A stretch of DNA of 64,000 nucleotides from Arachis hypogaea (GCF_003086295.3 NC_092054.1:59497546-59561545), one strand, 5' to 3'; positions 34,611-47,229 are shown, numbered from the stretch's first letter. Numbers and translations are program-made. The notes: generated by a model not told the origin, from the sequence alone.

Positions 34611-34979
34611 ATTTCTCTCAAATAGAAGTTGGTAAACTGACTTGATTGATCCTGTCTTTGAAATTCTCCAGCCCCTCTGTTTATTTATGGTCTGAGAAGT
34701 TAAAAAATATTAAATATATAACCCTAGGAAACTTTGCCTAAGCAAAATTGATCAATTTTTCATGCCCATTGTGTTTAGGGTTTAAAAAGCCATGCTTTAT
34801 AGATGAATCCTTTGTTTTGCTTTTTTATCATATTATCCTTCTCCTTAAATCTTAATGAAATTATTCTTTTATAAAAAAGATAAAAAAATGTCTATTGTAT
34901 TTAACTTATAATATGTTTTACTAATCCATCATATTTTTTCAAAAACTCTGCTGATCTGAGCTTATTTTCTAATGTGCAG

Positions 34980-35880
34980 TCCCAGAAGAATACACAGGTG
35001 TTGCAGAAACTGATTTTCTGGTATTTCTTATTAGAAAAAATACCATTTTTTTCATTTTCAAGTTTTCCCTTGTTGACTTTAGTAATATTAGTCTTTGTAA
35101 ATTTATTATAAATTTTAAAATTTTAAATTTACAAACTGTAGATAAAGGTTGAAGACTTCTTTAGATACTTTTTCTCAGATGATGCTGTAAACTTCCATGA
35201 GTCTTTCCATAAAAAATGTGGTGATAAAGGTAGCCTGCATGAAACAACTATGAAACCTCTGCATTTGAAAAATTATCTTTAATTTTGTATGCTTTGCTGG
35301 TTGTGAGTATGGTTTAATGAGAAAAATTTAAGATGACTAATACCTGTCAATACACCTTAATGTTTTGTCGAGGATGATTTTTTCATTTTTTCTCCCTCCC
35401 TTTTAGACTTCAAGTGTAGTTTGTGGCGTCTTCAACAAAAATTTGGGTATGCTCGTGAACTATCTTTCAACATTCAATAAGACTTTATCTTGGTATGTTT
35501 CTGCCAGCTTTATTTTTCTTTTCTATCTGAGGTTCAACTAAAATTTTGAATGAAGCCAAAGTGAATGCCTAATATGGGGGCTTATTTACAGAGAAATATA
35601 TGAACATATTGATGAGTTACAAAATTCCATTTCATGGAAAAAATGATTGAGCAGTGCATGCTTTAAGTAGTTAAGTTTGAAGTTATTAATTCAAATTAAG
35701 TAAATATAAGATAGAAAAAATTGTTAAATCCAAGATCCTGAGCATATGTCCTTTGATGAAGCAATAATAAGATCTTTGATGCGTCCCTATGATTTTTAAA
35801 AATTTAGTAAACTGTTCCTATGGAGACCTGCCAGTGGACATAATTGTGTTTCCTTTTCAGGAGCAAAATTTGGTGGCTCA
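34980..35880 (+). pseudogene. Captured VASt-domain protein fragment
   Basis: Exon pieces at 34980-35020 (PEEYTGVAETDF), 35142-35229 (EDFFRYFFSDDAVNF and FHKKCGDK), 35407 to about 35475 (KFGYARELSF) and from 35861 (GAKFGG) have AG acceptors. GT donors follow the first two, with another candidate near 35492. They match the VASt lipid-binding domain of plant GRAM/C2 proteins of the BAGP1 type, in the right order. The GRAM and C2 parts are absent. A third independent parental gene inside CAC2. Confidence 0.78.
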
Positions 35881-36313
35881 CCCAGCACCACCAGCGTCTA
35901 CTGTCTTTGCCGCCGCTCCTCTGTTTCACAAATTCCTTTTCTTTGATTCTGCCTGCTGCTCTTCTGTCCTGTGCTATCCGGTTCTGCCCTAATTTTTACC
36001 TTCTTCTAGGTCGCCCTATTTTGTTGTTTTTCTGTTATCTCTTGAATGATTTAATTGCTGCTGCTGCTGCTGGGTCCCAAATCTGTTTGATTATATAAAT
36101 TTAATTCTTGATAAATGATGATTGTGCTGAATTTGTGGTTAAATGGTTGCATATGTCAATTACAATTTTTTTTGTAATTTTTACAGTTATTTTGGTTTAG
36201 TTGTTTGAGCTGGTAGCAGTGTTGTGCTAACTGTTAAGAATCATTTAATACATGGATTAATTCTGGAATCTCGATAAATAAACCTATAAACAAACCTTTT
36301 CATATTTGCTCAG
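35881..36313. other. CAC2 spacer, unassigned
   Basis: Sequence between the VASt and TBL fragments with a Ser/Ala/Phe-rich ORF (35844-36098) and a CTG-repeat (about 36058-36071). I recognise no domain. Confidence 0.5.
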
Positions 36314-36880
36314 GGGCTGTTATTTCCAACAAGGTATGGAGGTTAAGATGGAAATGAAGGTGGAAGATGCATATAGGAAGTCAATGGAGACAGTGTTGAA
36401 TTGGATACAAGATACTGTAAATCTTAACAAGAGTCAAGTTTTCTTTCGTATATATGCACCCGTGCACTTCAGGTTTGTAATTTGTTGCAACAATTGTTAT
36501 GATTTATATTTTGCCTTCCAAGTTTTACATATATTTATCCAATAATGTATGAACAGAAGTGGAGATTGGAGAAGCTATGGAAGTTGTCATTTGGAAACAC
36601 TGCCAGAGCTTAACATGTCATTGGTGCCTAATGATAACTGGTCACAATTCAAAATAGGCAATTCATTGCTATCATCACACAAAAACAACACTGAACTTGT
36701 CAAGTTGAAAATATTGAATATAACAGAGATGACAGCTCAGAGAAAAGATGGACACTCATCAATCTACTATCTTGGTCCGAATGGCGGCACGGCAGCACTC
36801 CATCGGCAAGATTGCAGCCACTGGTGTCTGTTGGTGTACCTGATACATGGAATGAGCTGCTTTATGCAATGTTCATGAAA
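36314..36880 (+). pseudogene. Captured TBL (trichome birefringence-like) fragment
   Basis: Two exons (36314-36472, 36557 to about 36880) with GT/AG borders. Key motifs are GCYFQQG, FFRIYAPVHFR, GDWRSYGSCHLETLPEL, TAQRKDGHSSIYYLGP and the terminal HRQDCSHWCL, which includes the DxxH motif of TBL/DUF231 polysaccharide O-acetyltransferases. These Golgi enzymes acetylate cell-wall polymers. The N-terminal anchor and the GDS motif region are missing. A frame loss after CSHWCLL removes the usual end. Confidence 0.88.
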
Positions 36881-37264
36881 CATGAAGGCTTCTTATAGCA
36901 AGGAACTTCAAAGAGTCATGGAAGCATTATATACATCAATTCTTTTTTATTTGTCTTGGGCAGCAAGGACTCACAAATTGTTCTCAGCAGTCTCAAAAAG
37001 AGGCTAACATGTAGAATAGAATTATGTATTTATTTAAAGAAATTATTTAGTATAATTATGTATTTATTTTTATTTTATAATATTCAACTCATTCAAATAA
37101 AAATGCAGAATTATTATATATGTAATCATATTAACTATTATGTTGTATTAATAATTATTTTATATATATATATATAAACGAAAAAATGAGACCCAAGGCT
37201 ATACTTATATACAATAGTTATAGTATACAAAAAAAAAAAAAAATAAGGGACCTAAGGCTACACT
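36881..37264. other. CAC2 distal non-coding region
   Basis: AT-rich sequence with short (TA)n and poly(A) tracts leading to the 3' subterminal repeats. No gene. Confidence 0.6.
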
Positions 37265-37370
37265 TATAAAAAGTAGCCATGGTATACAATGTGGCTACGC
37301 TTTACATGTGATGTAGTAGCGTTAAAAAGCGTAGCCTATTCTGGCAAAAATAGAAATTGAAAAGCGTAGC
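37265..37370. repeat. CAC2 3' subterminal repeats
   Basis: GGCTACGCTTT and AAAAGCGTAGCCT units matching the left subterminal region. They show that CAC2 continued here before LTR element A inserted. Confidence 0.85.
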
Positions 37371-37650
37371 CTTTGATCCTGAACAGCTGATGCCAGGGCA
37401 TTTTGGCCAGTTTCACTGACCTTTTCTTTACTGTTTTTAGGGTAGTTTCATGCATTTCCTTAGAAAATAAGCTAGTTTTGGGTAGATATTCACTTACATC
37501 TTGATTCAAGCATACATTGTGCACTTTACATGATTTCATGAGGATTTTGCATGAATTTAATGACAAATTGGATGTTGTACTTCCCATGACTTGGACTAGA
37601 ACTTTGATGCACTCTATTGCTTGATTTCAGGACAAAAGAAGCAAGGAAGA

Positions 37651-38722
37651 ACCACGTTAGCAGCCACGTTAATCTAATTAACGTAACTTCTAACGTGAAA
37701 TGGGAGTAACTTGCAAAGTTAATGAGAAAAGTAATCGCCAATAACACTCTCGAAGCCATCATTGCCCACGTTAAGAGTCACGTTAACTAAGTTAACGTGA
37801 ACTCTAACGTGGAGGAAAGGAAATGGAGCCAACGTTAGTGACACTTACCTTTGTCACTAACGTTGGACCAAGCTCATAAGTGGCCACGTTAACTTAGTTA
37901 ACGTGGCCTCTAACGTTAAGAAGTAAAGGGGAAGCCAACGTTAGTGACATTCAACTTTGTCACTAACGTTGGCCAAGTCACAATAAGCCACGTTAACTCC
38001 CACGTTAACCTAGTTAACGTGGAAGCTAACGTGAAAAAAGTAGGTGATCGACAATATTAATGACACCAAACATTGTCACTAACGTTGGGATTAACCCACA
38101 CAAGCCCCAATAAGCCACGTTAACTCCCACGTTAACCTAGTTAACGTGGAAGCTAACGTGAAGAAGGAAGGTGATCGCCAACGTTAGTGACACCTAACAT
38201 TGTCACTAACGTTGGAAGGAGCCCACACAAGCTACAATGAGCCATGTTAACTCCCACGTTAACTTAGTTAATGTGGAAGCTAACGTGGATAAGGGAATGA
38301 TGAGCCAATGTTAGTGACACTCAACTTTGTCACTAACGTTAGAGATGGCTAGCATGGCCACGTTAGAAGCCACGTTAACCTAGTTAACGTGAGAAATCGG
38401 GGCACATTGGAACGTTAGTGACAAAGGTAAGTGTCACTAACGTTCTCGAAGGTTGGCAAGCCTACGTTAAAAGAGCCACGTTAACTAAGTTAACGTGGAC
38501 TCTAACGTAGGAAAGGGGGAGACTTCTCAACGTTATTGGGAAAGGTAAGTCCCAATAATGTGTGCGAAGGACAAAGATGCAACGTTAGTAGCAACGTTTG
38601 TGCCACTAATGTTGGAGTTAACGTGGCTCTTACTTTGGTGAGGAACGTTAGTAAAAAAGGTGATTGTCACTAACGTTCTCGAACCCACATTTCCACTTAA
38701 ACGTTAACACCACTAACGTCTT
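37651..38722. repeat. Palindrome array in element A LTR
   Basis: An irregular tandem array alternates two inverted-repeat units. One is ACGTTAACTTAGTTAACGT or close variants. The other is AACGTTAGTGACA, a short spacer, then TGTCACTAACGTT. At least ten hairpin-capable units occur in about 1.07 kb. There is no coding sequence. Confidence 0.95.
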
Positions 38723-38871
38723 GAGCTAAAGTCTCTGCCCACTTCACACTTTCTCTCTGCAAGTAAAACTAAGCCCAATGAAGAAGATAACTGCTTCAAA
38801 CTCAAGATCCAAAGGCCCATACCCAAGACTTGAAGAGCCAACTAGAAGATCAGAAGAGTAGTATATATAGG

Positions 38872-38879
38872 AGTAGCTT
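38872..38879 (+). promoter_or_regulatory. Element A LTR TATA box
   Basis: TATATATA within GTAGTATATATAGGAG, about 150 bp after the palindrome array and ~970 bp before the LTR end. It is the best TATA candidate for LTR transcription. Confidence 0.5.
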
Positions 38880-39856
38880 TAAATTAAAATGAGAGTTGGA
38901 AATTATAGGGAACCTCTTGGCATAGAACTACTCTCTATATTTTACTTTCTCTGCACTTCTAGTTTCATTATGTATTCTCCATCTTTGTTTTCATTTTCCA
39001 GAGCTATGAACAACTAAACCTCTTTCATTGGGTTAGGGAGCTCTGTTGTAATTTGATGGATCAATACTAGTTTTCATTATTCTTCTTCTATCTTTTCTCT
39101 TGATTTTACTTGAAAGCTTTCGATCTTCATCCAATTGGGTAGTTATCTTGGAAAAGAAGCTATTCAAACTTGGATCTCTTCTGAACCTTGAAAGAGGAAT
39201 GAAGAGATCATGCTAGAAATTCTTTCTCATGCTAGACCAAATTGGGTTTGGATGGATATGTGACTATAATCCTCTCAACACTTGATTTGGGAAATGCATG
39301 TGGTATAATCAGTGACCATACTTCATCTCTTCTCATGAGCAATTGACCAAGGAATTGGCTATTGATCAAGATTTGAGAGATTGAATTACAAGGAATTGTA
39401 ATTCGATCACTTAAGATTGCCAAGGAGATCAATGAGTGCATTGATTGAGGAAGAGATGAAAATAAAATTGATCCGGAGAATGCAACATCTCCTGAGCCCA
39501 ATGAACTCCCCATTTCTGATCTTACCCATTCTCTTTAATTTCTGTCATTTACTTTTATGAGCAATTACCCCATTCCCATTTAAGATTCTGCAATTTACTT
39601 TCCGTCATCTACATTCAGCTCTTTATTTCTAGCATTTACTTTTCTGTTATTTAATTTTTCGCCGTTTAATTTTCTGTAATTCTCAACTCAAATTCTGATT
39701 CGCTCAACTAGAACATTCCTCTAATTAAAATTGCTTGATCAATCAATCCTTGTTGGATTCGACCTCACTCTATTGTGAGTTTTTACTTGACGACAAATTC
39801 GGTACACTTGCCGAAGGAAATTTGTTATGAGACAAGTTTTCCGTGCATCAAGTTTA

Positions 39857-39873
39857 TGGCGCCATTGCCGGGG
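39857..39873 (+). promoter_or_regulatory. Element A primer-binding site
   Basis: TGGCGCCATTGCCGGGG, 6 bp after the LTR. It differs at one base from the tRNA-Asp-complementary TGGCGCCGTTGCCGGGG in element C. Confidence 0.88.
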
Positions 39874-40134
39874 ATTGATTGTGCATCAACAATGATTAAA
39901 TTGGAGGGTAACTAGATTGAGCATTTTATTTTTGTTTGATTTAATTTTCTGTTTGAGTAATTTACTTTCAGTTTTAGTTAATTTCTTCCCTTCCCCCTAC
40001 TTTTTTGTTTTAGTTATTTACCATTCATTTCACTAACCCACTAACTGTTTGATATATTGCATCACTCACACTAACAGTCATTCTGATAGAAATACTTTCT
40101 GCATCTATTTTCCTTGCTTGTACTTGTGGGTTGT

Positions 40135-41643
40135 ATGACAGGGAGAAGAAGCGGGGCTTCAACTTTCTTTGATTCTGAACCTGAGAGGACCTTCCTTAGA
40201 TTAAGGAGGGAAGCAAGAGGAAAGAGAGTAGTTGGTGCTAAGGAAGAGGAGGAATACTTTGAACCAAACATGGATGAAAACATGGAAAACCATCATGAAG
40301 AAGAGACTCACAACCATGGCGGAGGAGGTCGAGCAAATCATGCTGGGGAGGATAGAAGAGTTTTAGGCTCTTACATCAATCCAAACCCAGGAAACTATGG
40401 AAGTAGCATTCAAAAGCCAACCATCCACACTGACAATTTTGAACTAAAGCCACAGCTCATCACCCTTGTTCAGAACAATTGTTCGTTCGGAGGAGGTGTC
40501 CAAGAAGACCCCAATCAACATCTAACCACCTTCCTGAGAATATGTGACATAGTGAAGTCTAATGGTGTTCATCCTGACGCCTATAGACTGCTCTTATTTC
40601 CATTTTCACTCAAGGATAAGGCAGCCAAGTGGCTGGAGTCTTTCCCAAAGGAGAGCTTGACAACTTGGAAAGATGTGGTGAACAAATTCTTAGCAAGATT
40701 TTACCCCCCTCAACGAATCAATAGGCTGAGAGCTGAGGTCCAAACTTTCAGGCAACAAGATGGTGAGACTCTGTATGAAGCATGGGAGAGGTTTAAAGAC
40801 CTAAGAAGGAGGTGCCCACCAGATATGTTCAATGAATGGGTGCAACTGCACATTTTCTATGAAGGGCTCTCTTATGAGTCAAAGAAGGCCGTAGACCATT
40901 CATCCGGAGGATCTTTGAACAAGAAGAAGACCATTGAGGAGGCCATAGATGTCATTGAAACTGTAGCAGAGAATAACTACTTCTATGCTTCCGAAAGAGG
41001 GAACACGAGAGGAGTGATGGAGCTAAACAATGTAGATGCTCTGCTGGCTCAGAACAAGCTCATTGCCCAGCAGCTGGCTGACCTCACCAAGAAGATGGAG
41101 AGGAACCAAGTAGCAGCAATCACTACTTCATCAACAACCCAAGAAGGAGTGAATGAAGAAGCAGAGGGTAGTCAGGAGCAAGCCAACTACATTGGGAATT
41201 CACCTAGGCAAAACCATGATCCATACTCTAAGACCTATAACCCTGGATGGAGGAATCACCCAAACTTTGGGTGGGGAAATCAACAAGACCAAGGCATAGA
41301 TCAAAGACGTTCAAATCCCAACAACAATGCAGCCCACCAACATTTCACATCTAGACCATATCAGCACCCACATAACCAACCCTCTCAACACCTTTACCAA
41401 GGCCAAAATAACCCTCTTCATCCTTCTACCTCTAATCCCAATCTACCATCATTTGATGACAGACTCTCAAGGATTGAGAATCTACTTGAAAGCATAGGCA
41501 AAGAGATTCAAGACAACAAGGCATTCAAGGAGGAAGTGCGAGCAAATTTTAAGAACCAAGGAGATACAATCAAGAGGTTGGAATCTCAAGTGGGGTATCT
41601 CTCTGAGCAGATTCCCAAACCCACAGATGGATTCCCAAGTGAC
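40135..41643 (+). CDS. Element A gag polyprotein, N-terminal part
   Basis: The start is ATG 40135, which begins MTGRRSGAST; an upstream TTG is less likely. The retrotransposon gag domain spans about residues 120-260 (AYRLLLFPFSLKDKAAKWL, FYPPQRINRLRAE, EWVQLHIFYEGLS). A Gln/Asn/His/Pro-rich linker (about 41200-41440) and a helical C-terminal region follow. There is no CCHC knuckle. The frame is open throughout but element B is inserted at 41644, where the LTR supplies an immediate stop. It resumes in frame at 51538 with protease. Gag would form the particle that packages element RNA. Confidence 0.9.
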
Positions 41644-43140
41644 TAACGAGAAGATTTTTACCAGTAAAGAGATTCATAGAAACAGTCGCGTTGTAGATAT
41701 AGTCTCTAAACCGACAAAAATCCCTTCGTACAAACGTTTTGGGTGTCACAAGTAACAAACCCCTTTAAAAATTGTTAACCTCGGGTCATCTTCTCAAGGA
41801 ACTGCGAGGAAGTATGTTCTTATTATTGGCTATAGAGGTTGTAATCGGGGTTTAGAAGATGAGAAGCAAGTAATTTGAATGACAGGTAAAGTAAATGGCA
41901 ATTAAAAATAAATAAATACTGTAAAGCAAACTTTTGGCAAGGTAAGAGAAGTTGGAGGTCCAACGTAGTTATCTCTCTCAACTATAATGAAAGTTGAATC
42001 TAAACTCCACTTGATCAACCTGTACCAGGGCAAGGAAAGTCAAGGGACTAATTAAATTGACCTTTGAATCCTATTTATTTCCTAAGAAAAGGTTGGGATT
42101 ACTTAAGTTCAGCTCAATTAGCAAGATAACGATTATCAATTATGTTGAGTTTAATAACTGTTGAGTTACTAAATTCTTAACCAGAACCAAAAGGGAAAAA
42201 AGTAAAATTGCTGGAATGATAAAAAATGTCCTTAGATGGGAAGCAATGGTAAGTTAAATCAAAGAGAACAATCATAAACTGAAAATACCTCAATTATCAT
42301 TAATTCAAATAATAGTCTGTAACATGGAAGAATTCTTAGATCAAATTATAATAATCAATTCAAATGTTAGAATAAATAAATAGAAGTAAAACTAAAATAA
42401 AAGAACATTAAACCTGGGATCCAGAGTTACTCTTAAAACAAGAAGAAATCCTAAATCCTAAAAGAGAGAGAGAAGATCTCCCTCTCAACTAAATCTAAAT
42501 CATTGAAAGGTAAAATATGCGAGCTCCCTTTGAATGGGTGCATTCCCACACTTTATAACCTCTGGTCTATGCTGTCTGTACTTGGATCTGGGCCAAAAAG
42601 GGCCTCAGAATTCGCTGGGGGCGTATTCTGTAATTTCTGGTAAGTGGCCTCTGTCACGCGTCCGCGTGGGTCACGCGGTCGCGTCATTTGGAGCTTTTCC
42701 TTGCCACGCGGTCGCGTCAGTCATGCGACCGCGTCATATGCGTTCTGCTTAAGGCGCGCGGTCACGTTAGTCATGCGGCCGCGTCGCTGCTGATTCGTGC
42801 TTGGCACGCGATCGCGTTATTCATGCGATCGCGTGAATACCAGTTTCCTTCAAAGCTCCGTTTTGCTTTCTCCTTCCATTTCTGTATGTTTCCTTTTCCG
42901 TCTTTTAAGTCATTCTGCCTTAGAAAATCTGAAACTACTCAACACACTGATCACGGCATCGAATGGGAATAAAGGTAATTAAATTAATTAATTTTAAAGC
43001 TTAGGAAACATGTTTTTCATTTACATCACATAATAAGGAAGGGAAAGTAAAATCATGTAATTAATGTGAATAAGTAGGTGAAGGATTGTATAAATGACTC
43101 AAATTAAGCATAAAAGAACTCATGAAATATGGGTTTATCA
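41644..43140 (-). repeat. Element B 3' LTR
   Basis: 1,497 bp LTR (left on plus strand). It carries CACGCGGTCGCGTCA-type palindromes (42650-42835). It begins TAACGAG where the other LTR has TGACGAG, which is probably a point mutation. Confidence 0.93.
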
Positions 43141-43152
43141 ACCTCCCCATAC
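43141..43152 (-). promoter_or_regulatory. Element B polypurine tract
   Basis: On the minus strand, the last internal bases before the 3' LTR read TATGGGGAGGT. This is the expected plus-strand primer position. Confidence 0.75.
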
Positions 43153-44932
43153 TTAAACACTAGCATGTCCTCATGCTAAATCCAAGGTAAATAATTAAGG
43201 TTAAAGTGATGGAATGTCATGCAATGCAACCTAATTTAAATGCAACTACCTAAATGAATGATGCATCATGCAACTCTAATTTATTCACTCATATATAAAG
43301 CTTACATGTAGCCAAGTTAATTCATATTCTCAAGGAGTCATGTATATATACATAGCCAACCCTTAAATAATAAAGCAATTTAGCAAATGAGATGGGAAAG
43401 AAAACACTTGTATAAACTTGCAAAACAATTAGTAAATTAAGTACAGATATATGTTGATGAGTTATTGAACCCTCACTGGATTTTGTGTTTACTCTCTAGT
43501 CACTCAGTGTTTATTGGGTTTATTCACTCTATTTTTCTTTTTATTCTTACTTTCTATAGCTTTGTTCTTTATCTAAACAATCAACAATTATAGAATATAG
43601 TCATACCAAAAAGTCATGAGGTCTTTAATTGAGGTTGTAATGGGGCTAAGGTAAGGGTAAGGATTTATGTATAGGGTTAAGTGAGCTAAATAAGTGAATC
43701 CTTAATTAGACTAAGATATCACCTAACATACATATTTAGTAAAATAAAATCTTTTTTACCTATTTTCCCATATTATCCCACTTATTGTTACATGCTCATG
43801 TTTCACTTTTTATTTTTATCCCATGTGCATTGTTTTTATTTTGCATTGGGGAATTTCTTTTGTATCCCCTTTTATTTAGATGCTGAAAAATAACTCTCTT
43901 TTTTTTTTCAATGCACATGGTAATTAAATCACTTAGATTTTCTCATGAGCATGCTTCCCAAATTTTATTTTTATTCCTTTAAACTTTTCTACCCTTTTGT
44001 TTCTATTACCCATGTTCCCAAAAGGTTTTCCACATTTAACTCTATTCATAATTTTCTATCTTAAGCTAACTAAGGATTCACTTGGGATTTTCTTTTATTT
44101 TTCTGCTTAAGGCTAGTAATTTGGCTAAATAGAATAAAGGGGTTTTAAAAGGCTCAAGGGGACTAACAAGGGTGATGTAAAAGGTAGGCTAATTTGGGGT
44201 AAGTGAGTTGAAATCAAATGATGGCCTCAATCATTCTCTTGGTATGTATCTATTCTATATTCTATAATTGGACATATAGATTAAAGCAAAGGAAAGAACA
44301 TCAGAATAAAAAGAAATGTAACACACAGAAATGAAATTATGGTTTGAATGCAACCATACAATTTAAACTCAAGACTCACAGGCTGTGTGTTCTCTAACTC
44401 AAGCATCATATATCATTTATATATTGTATGCAGGTTTAGTTAAAAATTCCCATTATTCTCATAAAAAAATTAATTAGGGTAGCTTTTAAGGTTTTAATGT
44501 TCCTCCTTGATGAAATGTTGTCGGCTTAACTACATCATGTAATGCTATATATAAGGTTTGTGGATTTAAATCTGTTATGTTCAATTTCCTAGCTTACTTC
44601 CTTTTTATATTTTTCAATTTTAAACTTATACTATCTTATGCTAAAAAGGGTAAGCTATACTAATTAATCCACTAATAAATCAGAATTGCAAAATAAACTA
44701 AATAACTAAAATAAACTAAATGGCTAAAGTATGAACTAAAGATGCAAAATGCAGAAAATAGAGTAAAACTACATAAAAGCAATGTATATAAGTACTCAGA
44801 AAATAACAGTAAAAGGAAAAATACAGAAAAATATCCAAAATAAAAGAAAAAGTATGTAGTGGTTCACCAAAATAAACGCCAGAGATGGCGACCTCCCCAC
44901 ACTTAAAAGGAAGCATCGTCCTCGATGCTCAA
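43153..44932 (-). other. Element B 3' untranslated internal region
   Basis: About 1.8 kb between the plant-transposon ORF and the polypurine tract. AT-rich, no conserved ORF in either orientation. Confidence 0.7.
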
Positions 44933-46339
44933 TCAAGCCGGGTGTGAAGGAGTATCATCACTGGGAGGGATGGTAGCTGGAGTCTCAGTGGTGGTGGTGG
45001 GCTGAGGGTCTGGCTGCTGTGGAGGAGGGGCTGACTGGATCGGGATCTCAAGATCCGCAGCCTCAATCTGATGTGGGACCGCTGCCTGTGGTGCGGCTGG
45101 TGCTGCCTCCTGGGAATGGGTCTCTGCCTCGGGCGCATCCGCCTCCTCCTCAGATGCCTCGGATGGTGTGTCGGGCTCGGAGGGGATATCGCCGGATCGT
45201 ATCATCAGCTTTAGGTGCTCATAGCGCCGCTTGTTGCGATGCTCCATCTGGTCAAGTCGTCGGAACAAGTGGTGCACCAGATGATAGACGGGCTCTGTGG
45301 CAGGTGGAGGTGCAGTGGTGGTAGCAGGGGTAGGTGGTGCAGCAGTGGAGGAAGAGGGTCTAGCAGACTGTGGGGCTGACTCATCAGTAGCAGTGAATGG
45401 TGCTGGTCTGTGGCCCAGGGCTAAGAAGTTCTGGCTGTGCGGAATGATCTTCCTGCAATCTGCCGCTGGTGGTCTCTCATCGGCATCCTCCCATGGCACG
45501 TCATCTCGATGGCCAAGCTGTGTAACTAGATATGGAAAGGGGAGGGTGCCTCGGACGTGGACCCTGGCCATATAATGCCGAATGAAACGTGGCAGATAAA
45601 GGTCCTTACCCTCCAGCACACACCAAAGGAGGGTGATCATAGCAGCCGGGATCTCCGTCTCATGAGTACTCGGCATCACATAATTACTCAAGATCTGATG
45701 CCATAACCGAGCCTCATCGGTCAAGTATGCTCTCTTGATCCCTCTAGGCATGGTAGTGTCCTGACCCATCTCCCAAGGGACTTTCGGGTCGAGAGCTATC
45801 CGTGCCTTTACGGTATCCCAATCAAACTTCATCCGGCGCATGTCCTCCTCAGCCTTTGAATAACCATCAGGCTGATCGGACTTGGCTGGGAGCCGGAGAA
45901 TGTCCTCTAAGGCCTCCTCAGTGACCAGAATTTGTTTTCCTCTCAGGTTCACTGCATCTAGGGTGGTGAGGTAGTAGTTGCAGTAGAATTCCCGTACCCA
46001 AGATGAATTGACCTCTGTCAGTGTTCGCTCCAGAAAGAACCAGCCCCTTTGCTTAATTTGCTCAGTGGTGTACTGCTGGAGGGCTTCTGGAATCTTCAGA
46101 GTTCGTTCCAGGTATAGATTTCTGGAGTTTGCAAAAGCCAGGTACTTCAACTCACAGTACCGGTTTGCAAATTTTATAGGATCAGTCACAGGGAGCAGCT
46201 GGTCAGCTTTTTCCTGCTATGTGAAGTTCTTCTCCTGCCATGAAGAATCATGCATTAGAGCAATGATGGACTGGGAGGAATCTCCTCTCTTGCGCTTGCC
46301 AGTAGCCTTGCCTTTTCCTTTCCTCTGTGAGGTAGACAT
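44933..46339 (-). pseudogene. 'Putative plant transposon protein' ORF of element B
   Basis: The likely ATG is at 46339 (MSTSQRKGKGKATGKRKRG, a basic NLS-like N-terminus). An in-frame TAG at 46217-46219 breaks it; the open part runs on to 44933 (418 aa from 46189). The domain signature KQRGWFFLERT then WVREFYCNYYL matches the ORFs of L1 and A. The middle has DEARLWHQILSNYVMPSTHE. The C-terminal third is Pro/Ala/Glu-rich and low complexity. Function unknown. It may be nuclear, judging by the N-terminus. One stop could be read around by an internal start. Confidence 0.82.
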
Positions 46340-47229
46340 CCTGAAAAACAGAAAACCAGGATATGGATAAAATAGGAAAGCAAATAGGCAATTAAACAAA
46401 GGAAACTCAAAGCTGCAAGGGAGAAATAAAATAAGGAAAATGAGTAAATAAAATGTGATTGAATTCATGTTAAATGGAAAAATAAACAATATGCCATGGG
46501 TAGAAAGTTAGAGGAAAGTGAAAATAATCAGAAAAGAGATTAAAAGGGTTAATATGGTTAGAATTTGAAAAAGAAATTAGTAAATTAAAATTAGTGAGTT
46601 AGTAAAGTGCGGGTTAAAGTAAGTGGCATAGAAAAATTCCACATAACAAGGATTCACAGGTAAGAATAGAAGTACTCATAATCGAACAAGGAAAACAGGG
46701 CGATGCTGATTCGAATAGAAATAAAGAAAGTAAAAATTGGAATCAGTGAATCACAAATGCAGTTTATGAACCAGGAAATCAAAGAGGATAAGAATGTCTG
46801 CCATAGCATTCATGAAATGGTGTGGGTAAAGCAGAGTGAAACAGAGATCAGAAATTCCAAACCAAAACATGAATGAAAACAATTTTTTTTAAAAAAATTT
46901 GGGCAGCATTCCGGCTAAAATTGGATTATCCCGGAAAATAAACAGCAATCATAGCAGTTCATATGAATTTAAAAACTAGCTGCAGTTACCAGCAATGAAT
47001 AGAAACAGGAAAATTTAGAGTAACAAGCAGCAAGTGCAAGAAATCATAGCATATGAATGAGGTCACAGGAACAGAAATTGCAGTTATGATAAAACATAAA
47101 CAGGAACAGTGCAAGTAAACAGACCTAGATCCACTAACCACAGCCTAAGCTACCTAACAACCTAAAAATCCACTACAGAATGCATATCTATCTATCCTAA
47201 TGATGAACAGAAACGGAAAAAGTACAGAA
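46340..47229. other. Element B spacer
   Basis: A-rich untranslated sequence upstream (minus strand) of the plant-transposon ORF. No gene seen. Confidence 0.6.

Larger units (their letters stand above)
32338..37387 (+). mobile_element. CACTA element CAC2 with four host gene fragments
   Basis: It begins CACTACAAGAAAAACACCC (32338) after a pyrimidine-rich flank. Subterminal AAAAGCGTAGCCT-type repeats occur at the left end (32386-32640) and the right end (37265-37370), as in CACTA elements. The right TIR is not reached because LTR element A is inserted at 37388. No transposase is seen. Instead the interior has exons from a receptor-like kinase, zeta-carotene desaturase, a VASt-domain protein and a TBL protein, all on the plus strand with splice sites, after a CT- and GC-rich first-exon-like region (32780-33240). 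It is a Pack-CACTA-type gene-fragment carrier. Confidence 0.88.
37388..39850 (+). repeat. Element A 5' LTR
   Basis: 2,463 bp from TGATGCCAGGGCATTTTGGC to CCGTGCATCA. It contains a 1 kb palindrome array and a TATA box. It is a distant relative of the D LTR, which starts TGATGCCAAGGCATCTTAGG on the minus strand. Confidence 0.9.

Noticed and set aside
33516..36880. A functional multi-domain host gene
   Set aside because: The exons come from unrelated protein families and each lacks essential parts. They lie within CACTA subterminal repeats, which fits captured fragments.
37651..38722. CRISPR-like array of palindromic repeats
   Set aside because: Plant nuclear context, irregular units, no unique spacers of constant length and no cas genes. 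It lies inside an LTR.
45019..45575. Plus-strand ORFs of ~100 codons
   Set aside because: They are antisense shadows of the Pro/Ala/Glu-rich end of the element B ORF.
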